From: Planctomycetota bacterium
Lineage (GTDB): Bacteria; Planctomycetota; Phycisphaerae; WQYP01
NCBI GenBank assembly: GCA_021810145.1
Contig: JAJZJL010000007.1
Coordinates: 1 to 60,840 of the forward strand
DNA: 60,840 bases
Direction of reading: 5' to 3'
The translations under genes were made by a program, and so were the position numbers. Positions 8,423-16,548 of this stretch are shown piece by piece. Every line of letters starts with the position of its first letter. Position 1 is the first letter of the stretch. The notes beneath the pieces were generated by a model. It saw only the letters and a program-made list of their open reading frames with translations, ran no database searches and was not told where the DNA came from.

Positions 8423-8647
8423 TCATTTTAACTTGTCGGTGCGCATTTCCGCTATGCGCTTTTGGAGGCACAGCGGACAAAAGCAATCCCCCGTATCGCC
8501 CGGCTTGGCCAATCCCGCAACAAGCGGCATATCAGCACACCAGCATCCGGCTCCAGTATTCTGACAGATAAACTCTCTTCCGCAGCGACAGCGCTTCACG
8601 CTTCCCGCTGTTGGCACGTTGTTATTATCCGCCATAGCTGCCATCAC
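8423..8647 (-). CDS. Cysteine-rich CWC-type small protein
   Basis: The 74-aa protein has the spacing of the cysteine-rich CWC family: CRCGREFIC, then CWCADMP, then CFCPLCL near the C-terminus. This implies one or two zinc sites. Molecular role is unknown. It lies just downstream of arsM on the same strand but is separated by ~50 bp. A MITE has landed 7 bp beyond its stop codon without damaging it. Confidence 0.75.
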   Translation of the reverse strand: MMAAMADNNNVPTAGSVKRCRCGREFICQNTGAGCWCADMPLVAGLAKPGDTGDCFCPLCLQKRIAEMRTDKLK

Positions 8648-8700
8648 TTTTATCCAAAATCCGCCTGCTGCCGGATGTGCCGGCGCACTATTTTTCCCAA

Positions 8701-9621
8701 TCAGTTTTTTACCGCAAAGACCTTCACACTCGCGGCATAGGCATTGACATCATACCGCCGCAGCACATCGGCAATATCCGCGTGCAATGGCTTGATGGGG
8801 GCCGAAGAATTGCAGCAGCCGGTGGATACAACGGTTAATCTTGATCCGCCTTTTTCCGCGGGAGGCTGCTGATGGCGGTCATCACTCATGGGCGTTGAGC
8901 AGCAGCCCACTTGTCCATCAGCCTGAGCGTACGCATTAAGATCCGCACCGCTGTCGATAACGGCGATACTGGAAAAACCGGCTTGCGCCAGATGCTGTTG
9001 ATATTCCTCAATGAGCACCGCACCGGCAATACACCCGACATAGGCGCCAATATTATTGGCGAGTTCGGCAGGCAGCGGCTTTTTTAACGCAATATCGCTT
9101 ACCGCCAGGCGGCCGCCGGGCTTGAGTATTCGGAATATTTCCCGCATGACCGCCGATTTATCCGGGGCCAGATTAATCACACAGTTGGAAATCACACAGT
9201 CGGCAGAGCCTGCGGGAAGCGTGGTGTTATCAATGGTGGCCAGGATAAATTCAACATTTGTGTAGGGCCGGCCATCCGGACCGTGTGCGGCATTTTTCCT
9301 GGCGCGGTCGATCATGCTTGGCGTCATATCAATACCAATGGCCCTGCCCGCCGGCCCGACTTTGGCAGCCGCCAGAAATACATCCAGCCCCCCGCCGCAA
9401 CCCAGATCAACGATGGTTTCACCCGAACGCAGCGACCCCATGGCGGTGGGATTGCCGCAGGAAAGCCCCATATTGGCCCCAGCGGGTATGGCTGCGAGTT
9501 CCGCCGCCGAGTAGCCGAACGATTCCGCCACAGCCCTTATTCCGGCATCCGCGCCGGAAAGACTTGATTGCGCTACAGCCCCATAGCGGGCCTGCACTTC
9601 ATTGACAATAGTTTGAGACAT
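8701..9621 (-). CDS. arsM: Arsenite S-adenosylmethionine methyltransferase
   Basis: The 306-aa class I methyltransferase has the SAM motif [15 protein letters not shown], the conserved NMGLSCGNP cysteine motif, [12 protein letters not shown] and VGCIAGA, whose cysteines match the arsenic-binding residues of ArsM. The C-terminal third adds GCCSTP and STGCCNSS. It methylates As(III) to mono- to trimethylated species. I chose ATG 9621 (AAGGATT ribosome site) over an upstream ATG at 9663. The start overlaps the acr3 stop by 23 bp, so translation is probably coupled. Last gene of the ars operon. Confidence 0.93.
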   Translation of the reverse strand: MSQTIVNEVQARYGAVAQSSLSGADAGIRAVAESFGYSAAELAAIPAGANMGLSCGNPTAMGSLRSGETIVDLGCGGGLDVFLAAAKVGPAGRAIGIDMTPSMIDRARKNAAHGPDGRPYTNVEFILATIDNTTLPAGSADCVISNCVINLAPDKSAVMREIFRILKPGGRLAVSDIALKKPLPAELANNIGAYVGCIAGAVLIEEYQQHLAQAGFSSIAVIDSGADLNAYAQADGQVGCCSTPMSDDRHQQPPAEKGGSRLTVVSTGCCNSSAPIKPLHADIADVLRRYDVNAYAASVKVFAVKN

Positions 9622-10765
9622 GTTCTGAATCCTTATGTAATATTTTCGTTGAACCATTAACACTGTTAATCATTGCCGGGCAGGCCGCATTGGCATCCAC
9701 GTCCGCACCCGCCGATACCGCATCTTTGAAAATCCGGCGTTGGAAATACAACGCCACATTCACCAGACCGATCATGACCGGAACTTCCACCAGCGGACCG
9801 ATGACCGCGGCAAATGCCGCTCCGGAATTGATTCCAAAAACCGCCACCGCCACCGCTATGGCCAATTCAAAATTATTGCTGGCGCTGGTCAGCGCAATGG
9901 TAGTGGTTTTGGAATAATCCGCACCACTCTTCCGGCCAAGCCAGAAACTCAATAGAAACATGATTAGAAAATAGACCGCCAGCGGAATCGCCACGCGTAC
10001 CACGTTCAATGGAATGTCAACGATCAACCGCCCTTTCAGGCTGAACATCACCAGGATGGTAAACAGCAGCGCGATAAGCGTTATCGGGCTGATGCGCGGG
10101 ATAAATTTTTGCTCGTACCATTGCCGCCCCGCCACGGGCAATAATACCGATCGTGTTAACAGTCCCGCGACAAACGGAATACCTAAATAGATTCCCACGC
10201 TTTCGGCAATCTGAACAATGGTCACCGCCACCGCACTGCCTTTGAACCCCAGCATGGGCGGAAGAACGGTGATAAACACCCACGCATACAGGCTGTAAAG
10301 CAGAATCTGAAAGACGCTGTTAAAGGCCACCAGTCCCGCGGCATATTCCGCATCACCTCTGGCCAGATCATTCCAGACAATCACCATCGCGATGCACCGG
10401 GCCAGGCCCACAAGAATCAATCCCGCCATCAGTTCCGGATAGCCGTGCAAAAATGCGATCGCCAGAACAAACATCAACACCGGGCCGATGAGCCAATTCA
10501 AGGTCAGTGACAGACCCAGGACCTTCCAATCGCGAAACACATTGCCGAGCCGCTCATAGCGCACCTTGGCCAGCGGCGGATACATCATGGCAATGAGTCC
10601 GATGGCGATGGGGATATTGGTTGTACCAATCTGAAATGCGTTGATAACCCCCGCACTGGATGGAATAAAATAGCCGATTGCGACGCCAAGGGCCATGGCG
10701 GCAAATATCCAAAGCGTCAGATATCGATCCAGATAATTGAGTTTGCGGGATATATGTTCAGTCAT
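9599..10765 (-). CDS. acr3: Arsenite efflux permease, ACR3 family
   Basis: The 388-aa polytopic membrane protein of the bile/arsenite/riboflavin transporter fold has about ten hydrophobic helices and the ACR3 signature in [18 protein letters not shown], including the conserved Cys needed for As(III). It extrudes arsenite. The start overlaps the arsC stop by 4 bp (ATGA) and its end overlaps arsM. A poorly conserved tail follows the last helix. Confidence 0.94.
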   Translation of the reverse strand: MTEHISRKLNYLDRYLTLWIFAAMALGVAIGYFIPSSAGVINAFQIGTTNIPIAIGLIAMMYPPLAKVRYERLGNVFRDWKVLGLSLTLNWLIGPVLMFVLAIAFLHGYPELMAGLILVGLARCIAMVIVWNDLARGDAEYAAGLVAFNSVFQILLYSLYAWVFITVLPPMLGFKGSAVAVTIVQIAESVGIYLGIPFVAGLLTRSVLLPVAGRQWYEQKFIPRISPITLIALLFTILVMFSLKGRLIVDIPLNVVRVAIPLAVYFLIMFLLSFWLGRKSGADYSKTTTIALTSASNNFELAIAVAVAVFGINSGAAFAAVIGPLVEVPVMIGLVNVALYFQRRIFKDAVSAGADVDANAACPAMINSVNGSTKILHKDSEHVSNYCQ

Positions 10766-11220
10766 TGCCCGGCCTCCGTTGATGGAGCCAACAAAGCTTC
10801 CGGAAGCGTTGCGACAAAATCCCGTATTTGATCGCGCACGCGCCGATAATGGGTCAGAGCCTCTTCCGGCGTTTTGGCGGCCTTGGCCAGTTTTGGCGGG
10901 TCATCAAAACCAACATGCACAATGGCGGTCTTTTTTCCCAACCATGCCGGACAGGTTTCATTGGCATGGCCGCATACGGTAATGACCGCATCAAACGGCA
11001 CATTTATCAACTCATTGACATTTTTTGATTTATGAGCGCTGATATCCACTCCCGCCTCCGCCATGACCCGCACCGCGCTGGGATTTAAGCCATGCGTTTG
11101 AATACCCGCGGAATAGGCTTCAAGCACGTGGCTCTTCAGATGCCGCGCCCAGCCTTCCGCCATTTGGCTGCGGCAGGAGTTTCCGGTACAGAGAAAGAGA
11201 ATTTTCAGTTTTTGAGCCAT
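10762..11220 (-). CDS. arsC: Arsenate reductase, low-molecular-weight phosphatase type
   Basis: The 152-aa protein opens with the P-loop CTGNSCR (CX5R) after LKILFL, as in thioredoxin-coupled ArsC related to low-molecular-weight tyrosine phosphatases. It also has the [13 protein letters not shown] segment with the redox cysteines. It reduces arsenate to arsenite for export by Acr3 or methylation by ArsM. The gene lies 65 bp downstream of arsR and overlaps acr3 by 4 bp. Confidence 0.94.
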   Translation of the reverse strand: MAQKLKILFLCTGNSCRSQMAEGWARHLKSHVLEAYSAGIQTHGLNPSAVRVMAEAGVDISAHKSKNVNELINVPFDAVITVCGHANETCPAWLGKKTAIVHVGFDDPPKLAKAAKTPEEALTHYRRVRDQIRDFVATLPEALLAPSTEAGQ

Positions 11221-11285
11221 CGGATCACATTCCCATTATATACGCTTACACACATATATTAGCCAAAAAAAAAGGCTATTCCTCT

Positions 11286-11657
11286 TCATTGACAACATTC
11301 CGGCCCACACGCTTTGGCCCCCAGGCGTTTGCGGTCAAGCATTAATTCCGGCACGGTATTAAAACAGCTCCGCAGACAATTCATTAAACTCTGATGGAAA
11401 TCATCATCGGCCGGAATCAGCTTGTAGTGCATCCACAAGCCATCTTTACGAGCCTGCACCAATCCCGCCCTGCGAAGATACGCCAGGTGTCGGGAGATTT
11501 TAGGCTGTGACATTTCCAGCACGCGGACAATATCACATACACACAGTTCGCCATCCAAAAGCAGATGCAGAATCCGCAGGCGGGTCCGATCGGAAAATGC
11601 CCGGAACATTCGATCCGCTGATGCGCCAGAGACAGATTGTTTTACTGCCTTAACCAT
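11286..11657 (-). CDS. arsR: ArsR-family arsenite-responsive repressor
   Basis: The 123-aa winged-helix regulator shows RAFSDRTRLRILHLLLDGELCVCDIV, with the Cys-Val-Cys As(III) site on helix 3, then the recognition helix MSQPKISRHLAYLRRAGLV and a Cys-rich C-terminus (ACGPECCQ). I chose ATG 11657. The upstream frame reads through the promoter/operator, and no Shine-Dalgarno sequence precedes the ATG. The predicted -10 ends only 9 nt before it, so the transcript is probably leaderless or nearly so. Arsenite binding should release it from the palindrome at 11656-11675 and induce the operon. Confidence 0.92.
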   Translation of the reverse strand: MVKAVKQSVSGASADRMFRAFSDRTRLRILHLLLDGELCVCDIVRVLEMSQPKISRHLAYLRRAGLVQARKDGLWMHYKLIPADDDFHQSLMNCLRSCFNTVPELMLDRKRLGAKACGPECCQ

Positions 11658-11675
11658 ATATGCTATAGCATATAT
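11656..11675. promoter_or_regulatory. Perfect 20-bp palindrome, likely ArsR operator
   Basis: ATATATGCTATAGCATATAT is a perfect palindrome. It overlaps both the predicted -10 box and the arsR start codon on the minus strand, so a bound repressor would block initiation. Confidence 0.75.
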
Positions 11676-11696
11676 ACTCACCCGCCAATAAGTCAA
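11667..11696 (-). promoter_or_regulatory. arsR promoter
   Basis: On the minus strand, TTGACT (11696-11691) and TATGCT (11672-11667) are separated by 18 bp. Initiation 7-9 nt past the -10 falls at or within a few bases of the arsR ATG. Confidence 0.65.
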
Positions 11697-11988
11697 GCTT
11701 CCAGCAGAACAAAAATTAATACCCAGAGTCCGTGGCACTTTGCGTCCACTGGCCGGCGAAAGTTATGCCCAATCCTCTTTGGAGCTTTTCGCCGTTTCCA
11801 CCGTTTTGAAGATGCCTTATGAACCAGGCAAAAGCACAAAGACCGTGAGAGCGGCAGGACGCCATCCATTATCAGTGACCAGCGAGCAATGGACAATAAT
11901 GTGACAACTTTAGCTCAGGGCTTGGCAAAATGCTATATGCTAAATTCCCAATTCACTCTATCCGCGTTATCCGCGATATCCGCGGTTT

Positions 11989-13677
11989 CTACCGTCGCTG
12001 CTGCTTTGGTAACGAAAGAGAACCACGGATAACGGGGATGACGCGGATATTAGAAACGGTTCCGAAGGTGCCCTGGTTCACGCACTTTATCCGTTCAATC
12101 CGTGGAATTGTTTTTACATTCCATGCAAGATGAGCAGCGCAATAATCAACGCCGCACGCGGGGCACTTTTCATGGCCTGATTCTTCGCGTATAATTCGTG
12201 CTTGCTCAATCGCCGGAGTGGCGGAACTGGCAGACGCGCTGGACTCAAAATCCAGTTCTCGCAAGAGAGTGTGGGTTCGATTCCCTCCTCCGGCATCCGC
12301 AACAAAATCAACGCTTTCCCGCACTAGACGCGGCTTTCCTTGCGGGGCGGCCTTGGAATTCCCCATCAATCCTTGGTGGCACGCGGCGGCACGAAAAGGC
12401 ACCGTTTTGCCCCCAGTTTTCCCCCCTAATTCCCCCGCATGGAGTTCTGTAGATAAGTTATCTGTACCGGTGGGTAAGAGTACCTGCCGTTTGGATTCAC
12501 TTACAGGGCTTTCCATTGGGCTTGGTAGAGACTCAATAGCCCGGTTGGCATCGTGCAGACTCATGTGTGCGTAGGTGCCAAGGGTAAGCATCGGCGTTGA
12601 ATGACGGGCAAGCTCTTGGCAAGTCTTAATGCTTGCACCGGATTGCACCAGCCAGCTTACATAGCTGTGCCGCAGGGCGTGAAAATCCAGCTTACGGCCA
12701 TCGGTATCAACCGTGCGGAGAAAATCTCCCTTGCGCAGTTCCCGCCGCTCTTGGCCCGCTGCCATGGCTTTGTAATGGAGAGCACGGGCATAACGCAGGT
12801 CACTGCGGAACATCGCCCCGGTGTGGGTTCTGGCCACGGGAAACAGCACGGCATCTACGGGCTTGCCTACGAGCCAAAATTTTAACTCGGTGGTCAATGA
12901 TGCGCTCAACGGTTGAACATCATCGCGGCGTCGTTTACTGTACGCGGCCTTGAGCACCACGCAAGGCGGTTTATCTTCAAGGCGAAAACTCTTGGCCGTT
13001 AAACTCCGAAGCTCGGCGGCCCTTAAGCCGCTTCCACCAGCCAAGGCGTAAAGCATACTGCGGTCTACGCCGGACAAATTCCATCGCACCGGCCCGGCCT
13101 TGGTGTGGGTAATCAACGCGGTGAATTCTTCACGGCTCAAGCCCCGGCGGCGGATGATGCGCTCGGATTGCTGGATTGTGGTTTTCACTGTCAGGGACGC
13201 AAGGGCATCTTCGCCTACACGGCCATTACGCCAGAGCCAGCGGGAAAACATTTTGATGGCCCGGCGGTAATGTGCCACGGATGCGGCACTTAGGCCGCCT
13301 TGGCTTTCCAGTTTTGAAATAGCTGCGTTGACGGCCCTTGGCGTGAGTTCTCCGATGCGCTCAATCCCGGCAGCTTCGATGGCGGCGGTGCAACGGTGCC
13401 CGGTTGTTTCCGCGTGTAGCGCTGTGCCACCACGGGCGAGAATATCCGCCTTGAATTCAGAGAGGTGATCGGCCAGCGGGCGGCGCTCGGCAGCGGAGAA
13501 CCTATCCATGCTGGCGTCAATGATCCCGCTTAACCGCAGCTTAGCTTCCGTTGAAAGTTTGTTGGCAATCTGCTGCGCGGCAGACTTTTCAGAACCGCAA
13601 TTCTTTTTGTGCCAAAGGCCATCCGCACCCATGTAACTTGCAATCCAGCTTTTGCCACGTCGATAAACGCTTGCCAT
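11989..13677 (-). CDS. int: Tyrosine recombinase (integrase) reading through the att site
   Basis: The 562-aa open frame has an N-terminal arm-binding-like region (SVYRRGKSWIASY), a SAM-like core-binding domain (~65-165) and a catalytic domain. The catalytic set is complete: Arg219 (SGLRAAEL), His333-Arg336 (HALRHSYVS), His359 (ARHSTP) and Tyr369 (GTYAHMS). After ~residue 380 comes a long tail. From about residue 460 it is encoded by the antisense of the att core and tRNA-Leu, then by host DNA. The native tail is probably the segment stranded at 22158-22341 (see finding). It catalyses element integration and excision. Confidence 0.9.
   Translation of the reverse strand: MASVYRRGKSWIASYMGADGLWHKKNCGSEKSAAQQIANKLSTEAKLRLSGIIDASMDRFSAAERRPLADHLSEFKADILARGGTALHAETTGHRCTAAIEAAGIERIGELTPRAVNAAISKLESQGGLSAASVAHYRRAIKMFSRWLWRNGRVGEDALASLTVKTTIQQSERIIRRRGLSREEFTALITHTKAGPVRWNLSGVDRSMLYALAGGSGLRAAELRSLTAKSFRLEDKPPCVVLKAAYSKRRRDDVQPLSASLTTELKFWLVGKPVDAVLFPVARTHTGAMFRSDLRYARALHYKAMAAGQERRELRKGDFLRTVDTDGRKLDFHALRHSYVSWLVQSGASIKTCQELARHSTPMLTLGTYAHMSLHDANRAIESLPSPMESPVSESKRQVLLPTGTDNLSTELHAGELGGKTGGKTVPFRAAACHQGLMGNSKAAPQGKPRLVRESVDFVADAGGGNRTHTLLRELDFESSASASSATPAIEQARIIREESGHEKCPACGVDYCAAHLAWNVKTIPRIERIKCVNQGTFGTVSNIRVIPVIRGSLSLPKQQRR
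12212..12295 (+). tRNA. tRNA-Leu(CAA), integration site
   Basis: Cloverleaf with acceptor stem GCCGGAG/CTCCGGC plus discriminator A, anticodon loop CTCAAAA giving CAA, a long variable arm (TCTCGCAAGAGAG region), and T arm GGGTTCGATTCCC. No 3' CCA is encoded. Its 3' part (from 12233) is duplicated at 22342-22409, marking it as the attachment site of the adjacent element. Confidence 0.95.
12233..12300. repeat. Left attachment repeat (tRNA-Leu 3' part)
   Basis: 68 bp identical to 22342-22409. It covers the tRNA anticodon arm to just past the 3' end, and also lies within the integrase reading frame on the minus strand. Confidence 0.93.
12417..12437. repeat. 21-bp C-rich direct repeat, left copy
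   Basis: A TTTTCCCCCCTAATTCCCCC word also found at 22271-22291. On the minus strand both copies encode a Gly-Glu-Leu-Gly-Gly-Lys motif, once in the integrase tail and once in the detached tail at the right end. Confidence 0.8.
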
Positions 13678-13680
13678 AAA

Positions 13681-13896
13681 TCACCGCTTTTCTTTCTCCG
13701 GCTTATCCGCCGGTTTAACTTCAATATCCAAAGCCATAAACATTTTTCGCAGATTCTTGCCTTGAATGTCCCGCTTGCCGTTCAAGAAATTCGATACGCG
13801 GGACTTGGTTATCCCGGTGCGGCGCACAAGTTCATTTTGTGATAAGCCTTGGCGTTCAAGTTCCGCCCTAATCAGTTTCTTAAAATCCATTTTCAT
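13681..13896 (-). CDS. XRE-family repressor-like regulator
   Basis: The 71-aa Cro/CI-type helix-turn-helix protein has SQNELVRRTGITKSRVSNFLNG as the HTH and a charged tail. It sits 3 bp upstream of the integrase, so it probably shares a transcript with it and controls the element. A TTGACA-17-TAACAT promoter places the transcription start at the ATG itself (13896), implying a leaderless mRNA. An internal ATG (13890) is a possible alternative start. Confidence 0.82.
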   Translation of the reverse strand: MKMDFKKLIRAELERQGLSQNELVRRTGITKSRVSNFLNGKRDIQGKNLRKMFMALDIEVKPADKPEKEKR

Positions 13897-13902
13897 ATTT
13901 CT

Positions 13903-13931
13903 ATGTTAGCACAAAGAATAACCATTGTCAA
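13903..13931 (-). promoter_or_regulatory. Promoter of the XRE-int unit
   Basis: On the minus strand TTGACA (13931-13926) and TAACAT (13908-13903) are 17 bp apart. The -10 ends 6 nt before the start codon. Confidence 0.7.
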
Positions 13932-14052
13932 GCACAATCCAAAATTATTTTATGGAATAGGTGGCACGCGGCGCGGCTTGTTGGCCGTGACAACGCGAGC
14001 AGCGGAATAGATTGTCCAAGCCGGGGATTGCCGTGCGATCACGCCTTCAGGT

Positions 14053-15663
14053 TTACCGCACCGGTATTATCTTAACTACGAGGTCTTTTGCCACGGACAA
14101 ATTTATGCCATTCCATTTCAGATGGTAATAAAAATCCCCAGTAGTGTAGGTCGTTGCTTCCATTTTAGTTCCGCTTTTCATCTTGAAAACGTATCCCGTA
14201 ATGGGCAGAAGAGCGACTACCTTTTTCGGTTGAAAATAATGGGGGCTGCGGGCACAGTAGAGAATTTTTACCGTATACGCTGTACAGGGTGGAATCTGCT
14301 GTGATGGGACGTTGAGTGCGGGCACATTGGCTAAAAATCCTGCGGGAGGGGCCGTTTGCGGCAAGGGTCGGAAATAAACCTGCGACCGCAACTGCTGGCC
14401 CGATGGCAACGAAAACTGCGGCGTTTCGCGGGAAACGCTCTGGGATGATATTCCCACAACAACGCCATATACCGCTCCGCTGCTTGGAGTCTTTCCTCCC
14501 GCCGGAGCAACCATTTGGGCACCGCTTTGCGTGCCATGAAACGCGAGGGCGACTAGCCGCAAGTCTGTTCTCTGCATCTTGTACGCAGCCGCGGTTACCG
14601 TAGAACACTCTCTTTTTTCGCCAAATATTAGAGACTGGTTTACCTGCCAACCCATCGCATTAGGGGCCTCCCGCTTCAGGATGTCCAATTGCCATCGGTA
14701 TTCCGCTTTTTTCCTTAGCCGGGCCTCTTTACGAATTAATGTGAAGTGTTGGATGATCTGGTTGCGCAGGCGAAGCCTCTGGATGCGTAGTTGCCGTGAG
14801 AGATGGCCAGTAGCGGTAGTACTGCCGGCGATGACAAGATTGCCAGCGGCATCGGTTTTAAGGAAAGCGGTCACGCGGTGTCCGATAATTTTCTTTGGGT
14901 TGGTTTGGTATCTTGACAACTCGGCAGCAAGCGCCGGCACTGAGTTCCACTCCACTGGCTTCATCGCTTCCGCCAACATCTTCGGCCATTGGTCTGCCGG
15001 AATCGCGTCGCCTACGGCGTGGCCCTGTTCCTGCGACACTGTTTGGCCCCCAATCGGAAGGCCGCCGGGATGGAAAAGAGGAGAGGGCTGATTGACAGCC
15101 CCCGTCGGCACCGCGCGCGGCAGCAACATAGCGGCGGCGGCTTTGTCCTGTGCGAGTTGGAATTGTGCCGTTTTAAGTTGCGACATATCGCCAACGACCA
15201 GTTGGGCTTTACCGGCTTTCATATCCTTCGCCACGCTTGCATTTATGCTCGCAATTTTCCGCTGATCTGCGGAAATAATGGCGTCGGCCACCGCCTTGTC
15301 GCGTGCAAGTTCCAGTTTTAGCTCCGGTTGGGCAAGGCCGGTGGTGTTTGTTGCTGGCTCGAAGCCCGGCGGGAACGATGACGAACGTTTTTCGTTTGCC
15401 AAGCGGGCGCTGACGGATACGATAAGTTGCTGCGCCGCGACAACGGCGTTGGGGTCGCCCTTTTTCATGGCGGCAGAGGTGGCCGCGTTAAGGGCGGAAA
15501 TTTCAGCTTTGTCCGCCGCGATAACGGCTTGCCATGCTGTGGATTGTGCGCTGGCCGCCGCAATGGCCCGCACCTGATTCTGTGAACCCAGCGCAATGCC
15601 AATCGGTATGGTCGCCATTACCAAGGCGATTCGCCACCGGGGGTTGATGGTTAATGATTTCAT
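14053..15663 (-). CDS. Secreted element-encoded protein of unknown function
   Basis: The 536-aa protein has a Sec signal (WRIALVMATIPIGIALG, residues ~10-33). Residues ~45-95 and ~125-175 look like two copies of one Ala-rich helical unit (ADKAEISALNA...AMKKGDP...LAN and ADQRKIASINA...DMKAGKA...LAQDK). A basic helical stretch follows (~300-330) and then a Pro/Ser-rich C-terminal half ending in a beta-rich segment. I recognise no family. Its ATG overlaps the stop of the ParB-like fragment by 4 bp (ATGA), so it belongs to the element's operon. Confidence 0.7.
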   Translation of the reverse strand: MKSLTINPRWRIALVMATIPIGIALGSQNQVRAIAAASAQSTAWQAVIAADKAEISALNAATSAAMKKGDPNAVVAAQQLIVSVSARLANEKRSSSFPPGFEPATNTTGLAQPELKLELARDKAVADAIISADQRKIASINASVAKDMKAGKAQLVVGDMSQLKTAQFQLAQDKAAAAMLLPRAVPTGAVNQPSPLFHPGGLPIGGQTVSQEQGHAVGDAIPADQWPKMLAEAMKPVEWNSVPALAAELSRYQTNPKKIIGHRVTAFLKTDAAGNLVIAGSTTATGHLSRQLRIQRLRLRNQIIQHFTLIRKEARLRKKAEYRWQLDILKREAPNAMGWQVNQSLIFGEKRECSTVTAAAYKMQRTDLRLVALAFHGTQSGAQMVAPAGGKTPSSGAVYGVVVGISSQSVSRETPQFSLPSGQQLRSQVYFRPLPQTAPPAGFLANVPALNVPSQQIPPCTAYTVKILYCARSPHYFQPKKVVALLPITGYVFKMKSGTKMEATTYTTGDFYYHLKWNGINLSVAKDLVVKIIPVR

Positions 15664-15887
15664 CGTTCACCTCTTGAAATTAGGTCTTTTTGGTTACAGC
15701 CAGTATAAGGCGTCTCCTGTCGGTTCCACAAGCCAAGGCCACAGATGCTTTCAGCCAGTGCAATAATTTCCGGGTCGGCGGGATCAATCGGCCTATACAG
15801 TGTGTCATTTTCCGGCGCGGGTTTAATATCATCAATCGAAAACAGGACTAGTCCCGTTTCGGTTTTTGGTTCAATTTCAGCAATCAT
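15660..15887 (-). pseudogene. Truncated ParB/sulfiredoxin-like N-terminal fragment
   Basis: From ATG 15887 (GGGAG ribosome site) the 75-aa product matches the start of ParB-like proteins: LFSIDDIKPAPENDTLYRPI followed by DPADPEIIALAESI. It then loses similarity after GLGL and ends without the GHRR nuclease/CTPase motif. In the next 40 bp fragments resembling the lost continuation appear in other frames (GLVEP, then DRRRLILAV), consistent with frameshifts and deletion. The open frame extends up to a GTG at 16040. It may still be translated because its stop overlaps the next start. Confidence 0.6.
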
Positions 15888-16047
15888 AAAAACAGGCTCC
15901 CGAATGTTGTCCCGGCAATCACCAGGCGGCCAAGAATCATCCGCCAGCAGTTCGGCACAAGGCCCCAAGCCCGGCGGCGGCGTTTTAAACAGGCGGCAGT
16001 GGCGGGCAGCGGCATTGTGCAGCCGCCTCGCCACCGACACCGGACAA

Positions 16048-16197
16048 TTACTGTTGTCGCCGGGTTAATCCGCGCGTGTCAATCGCGGCCAGTTCGCCGC
16101 AGACCGCAATCCACAGCCGCTTTTCCCGGCGGATCAACCGTTGACCGGCGGCTTGCTTGCGAGCCAAGCGAATGTATGTGTCTTCTAAGGATTTCAT
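16048..16197 (-). CDS. Small basic hypothetical protein of the element
   Basis: From ATG 16197 a 49-aa basic peptide (MKSLEDTYIRLARKQAAGQ start) that looks largely helical. There is no clear ribosome site and no known family. It is kept because it fits the tight same-strand gene array between the TubC-like gene and the ParB fragment. Confidence 0.4.
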   Translation of the reverse strand: MKSLEDTYIRLARKQAAGQRLIRREKRLWIAVCGELAAIDTRGLTRRQQ

Positions 16198-16281
16198 GGG
16201 TGTGTCCAATCTGCCGTTATTCCGGCTTTGGGTGTTAAACCGCAATTAAAAGGCTTGCGGTTCGCCTTACGGTGGATTGTG

Positions 16282-16548
16282 TTAGGTCATAGGCCGCCAA
16301 TAAGCGGGATCCAAAACGTGTGAAGAAAACGCCTCCGCTTCGCCGTCAAGGGATACATACCGGCGCACCGGGTTTTGCTCGATCTGGAGCATGGCCAAAA
16401 CAGCAGGCTTGTGGTGCCGTAACCAGTCTTTTTGTACAGGTGTTAAGGCGGCCAAATTGCCTTGGATTTTTATGTTCCCATCGACGGCGGAAATGGCCAC
16501 GCCAAGAGCTTTCAATTCGGATAGAAAATTGGTGATTGTCAGGCTCAT
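16282..16548 (-). CDS. TubC N-terminal docking-like small protein
   Basis: The 88-aa protein resembles the TubC_N docking fold often seen in planctomycete mobile elements: a leading helix FLSELKALGVAIS, a beta pair DGNIKIQGNLAALTPVQKDWL, and a closing helix HKPAVLAML. A C-terminal extension ends AYWRPMT. Its ATG overlaps the stop of the upstream ATPase gene by 4 bp. It could be a partner or loading factor for the replication ATPase, which is inference from position. Confidence 0.65.
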   Translation of the reverse strand: MSLTITNFLSELKALGVAISAVDGNIKIQGNLAALTPVQKDWLRHHKPAVLAMLQIEQNPVRRYVSLDGEAEAFSSHVLDPAYWRPMT

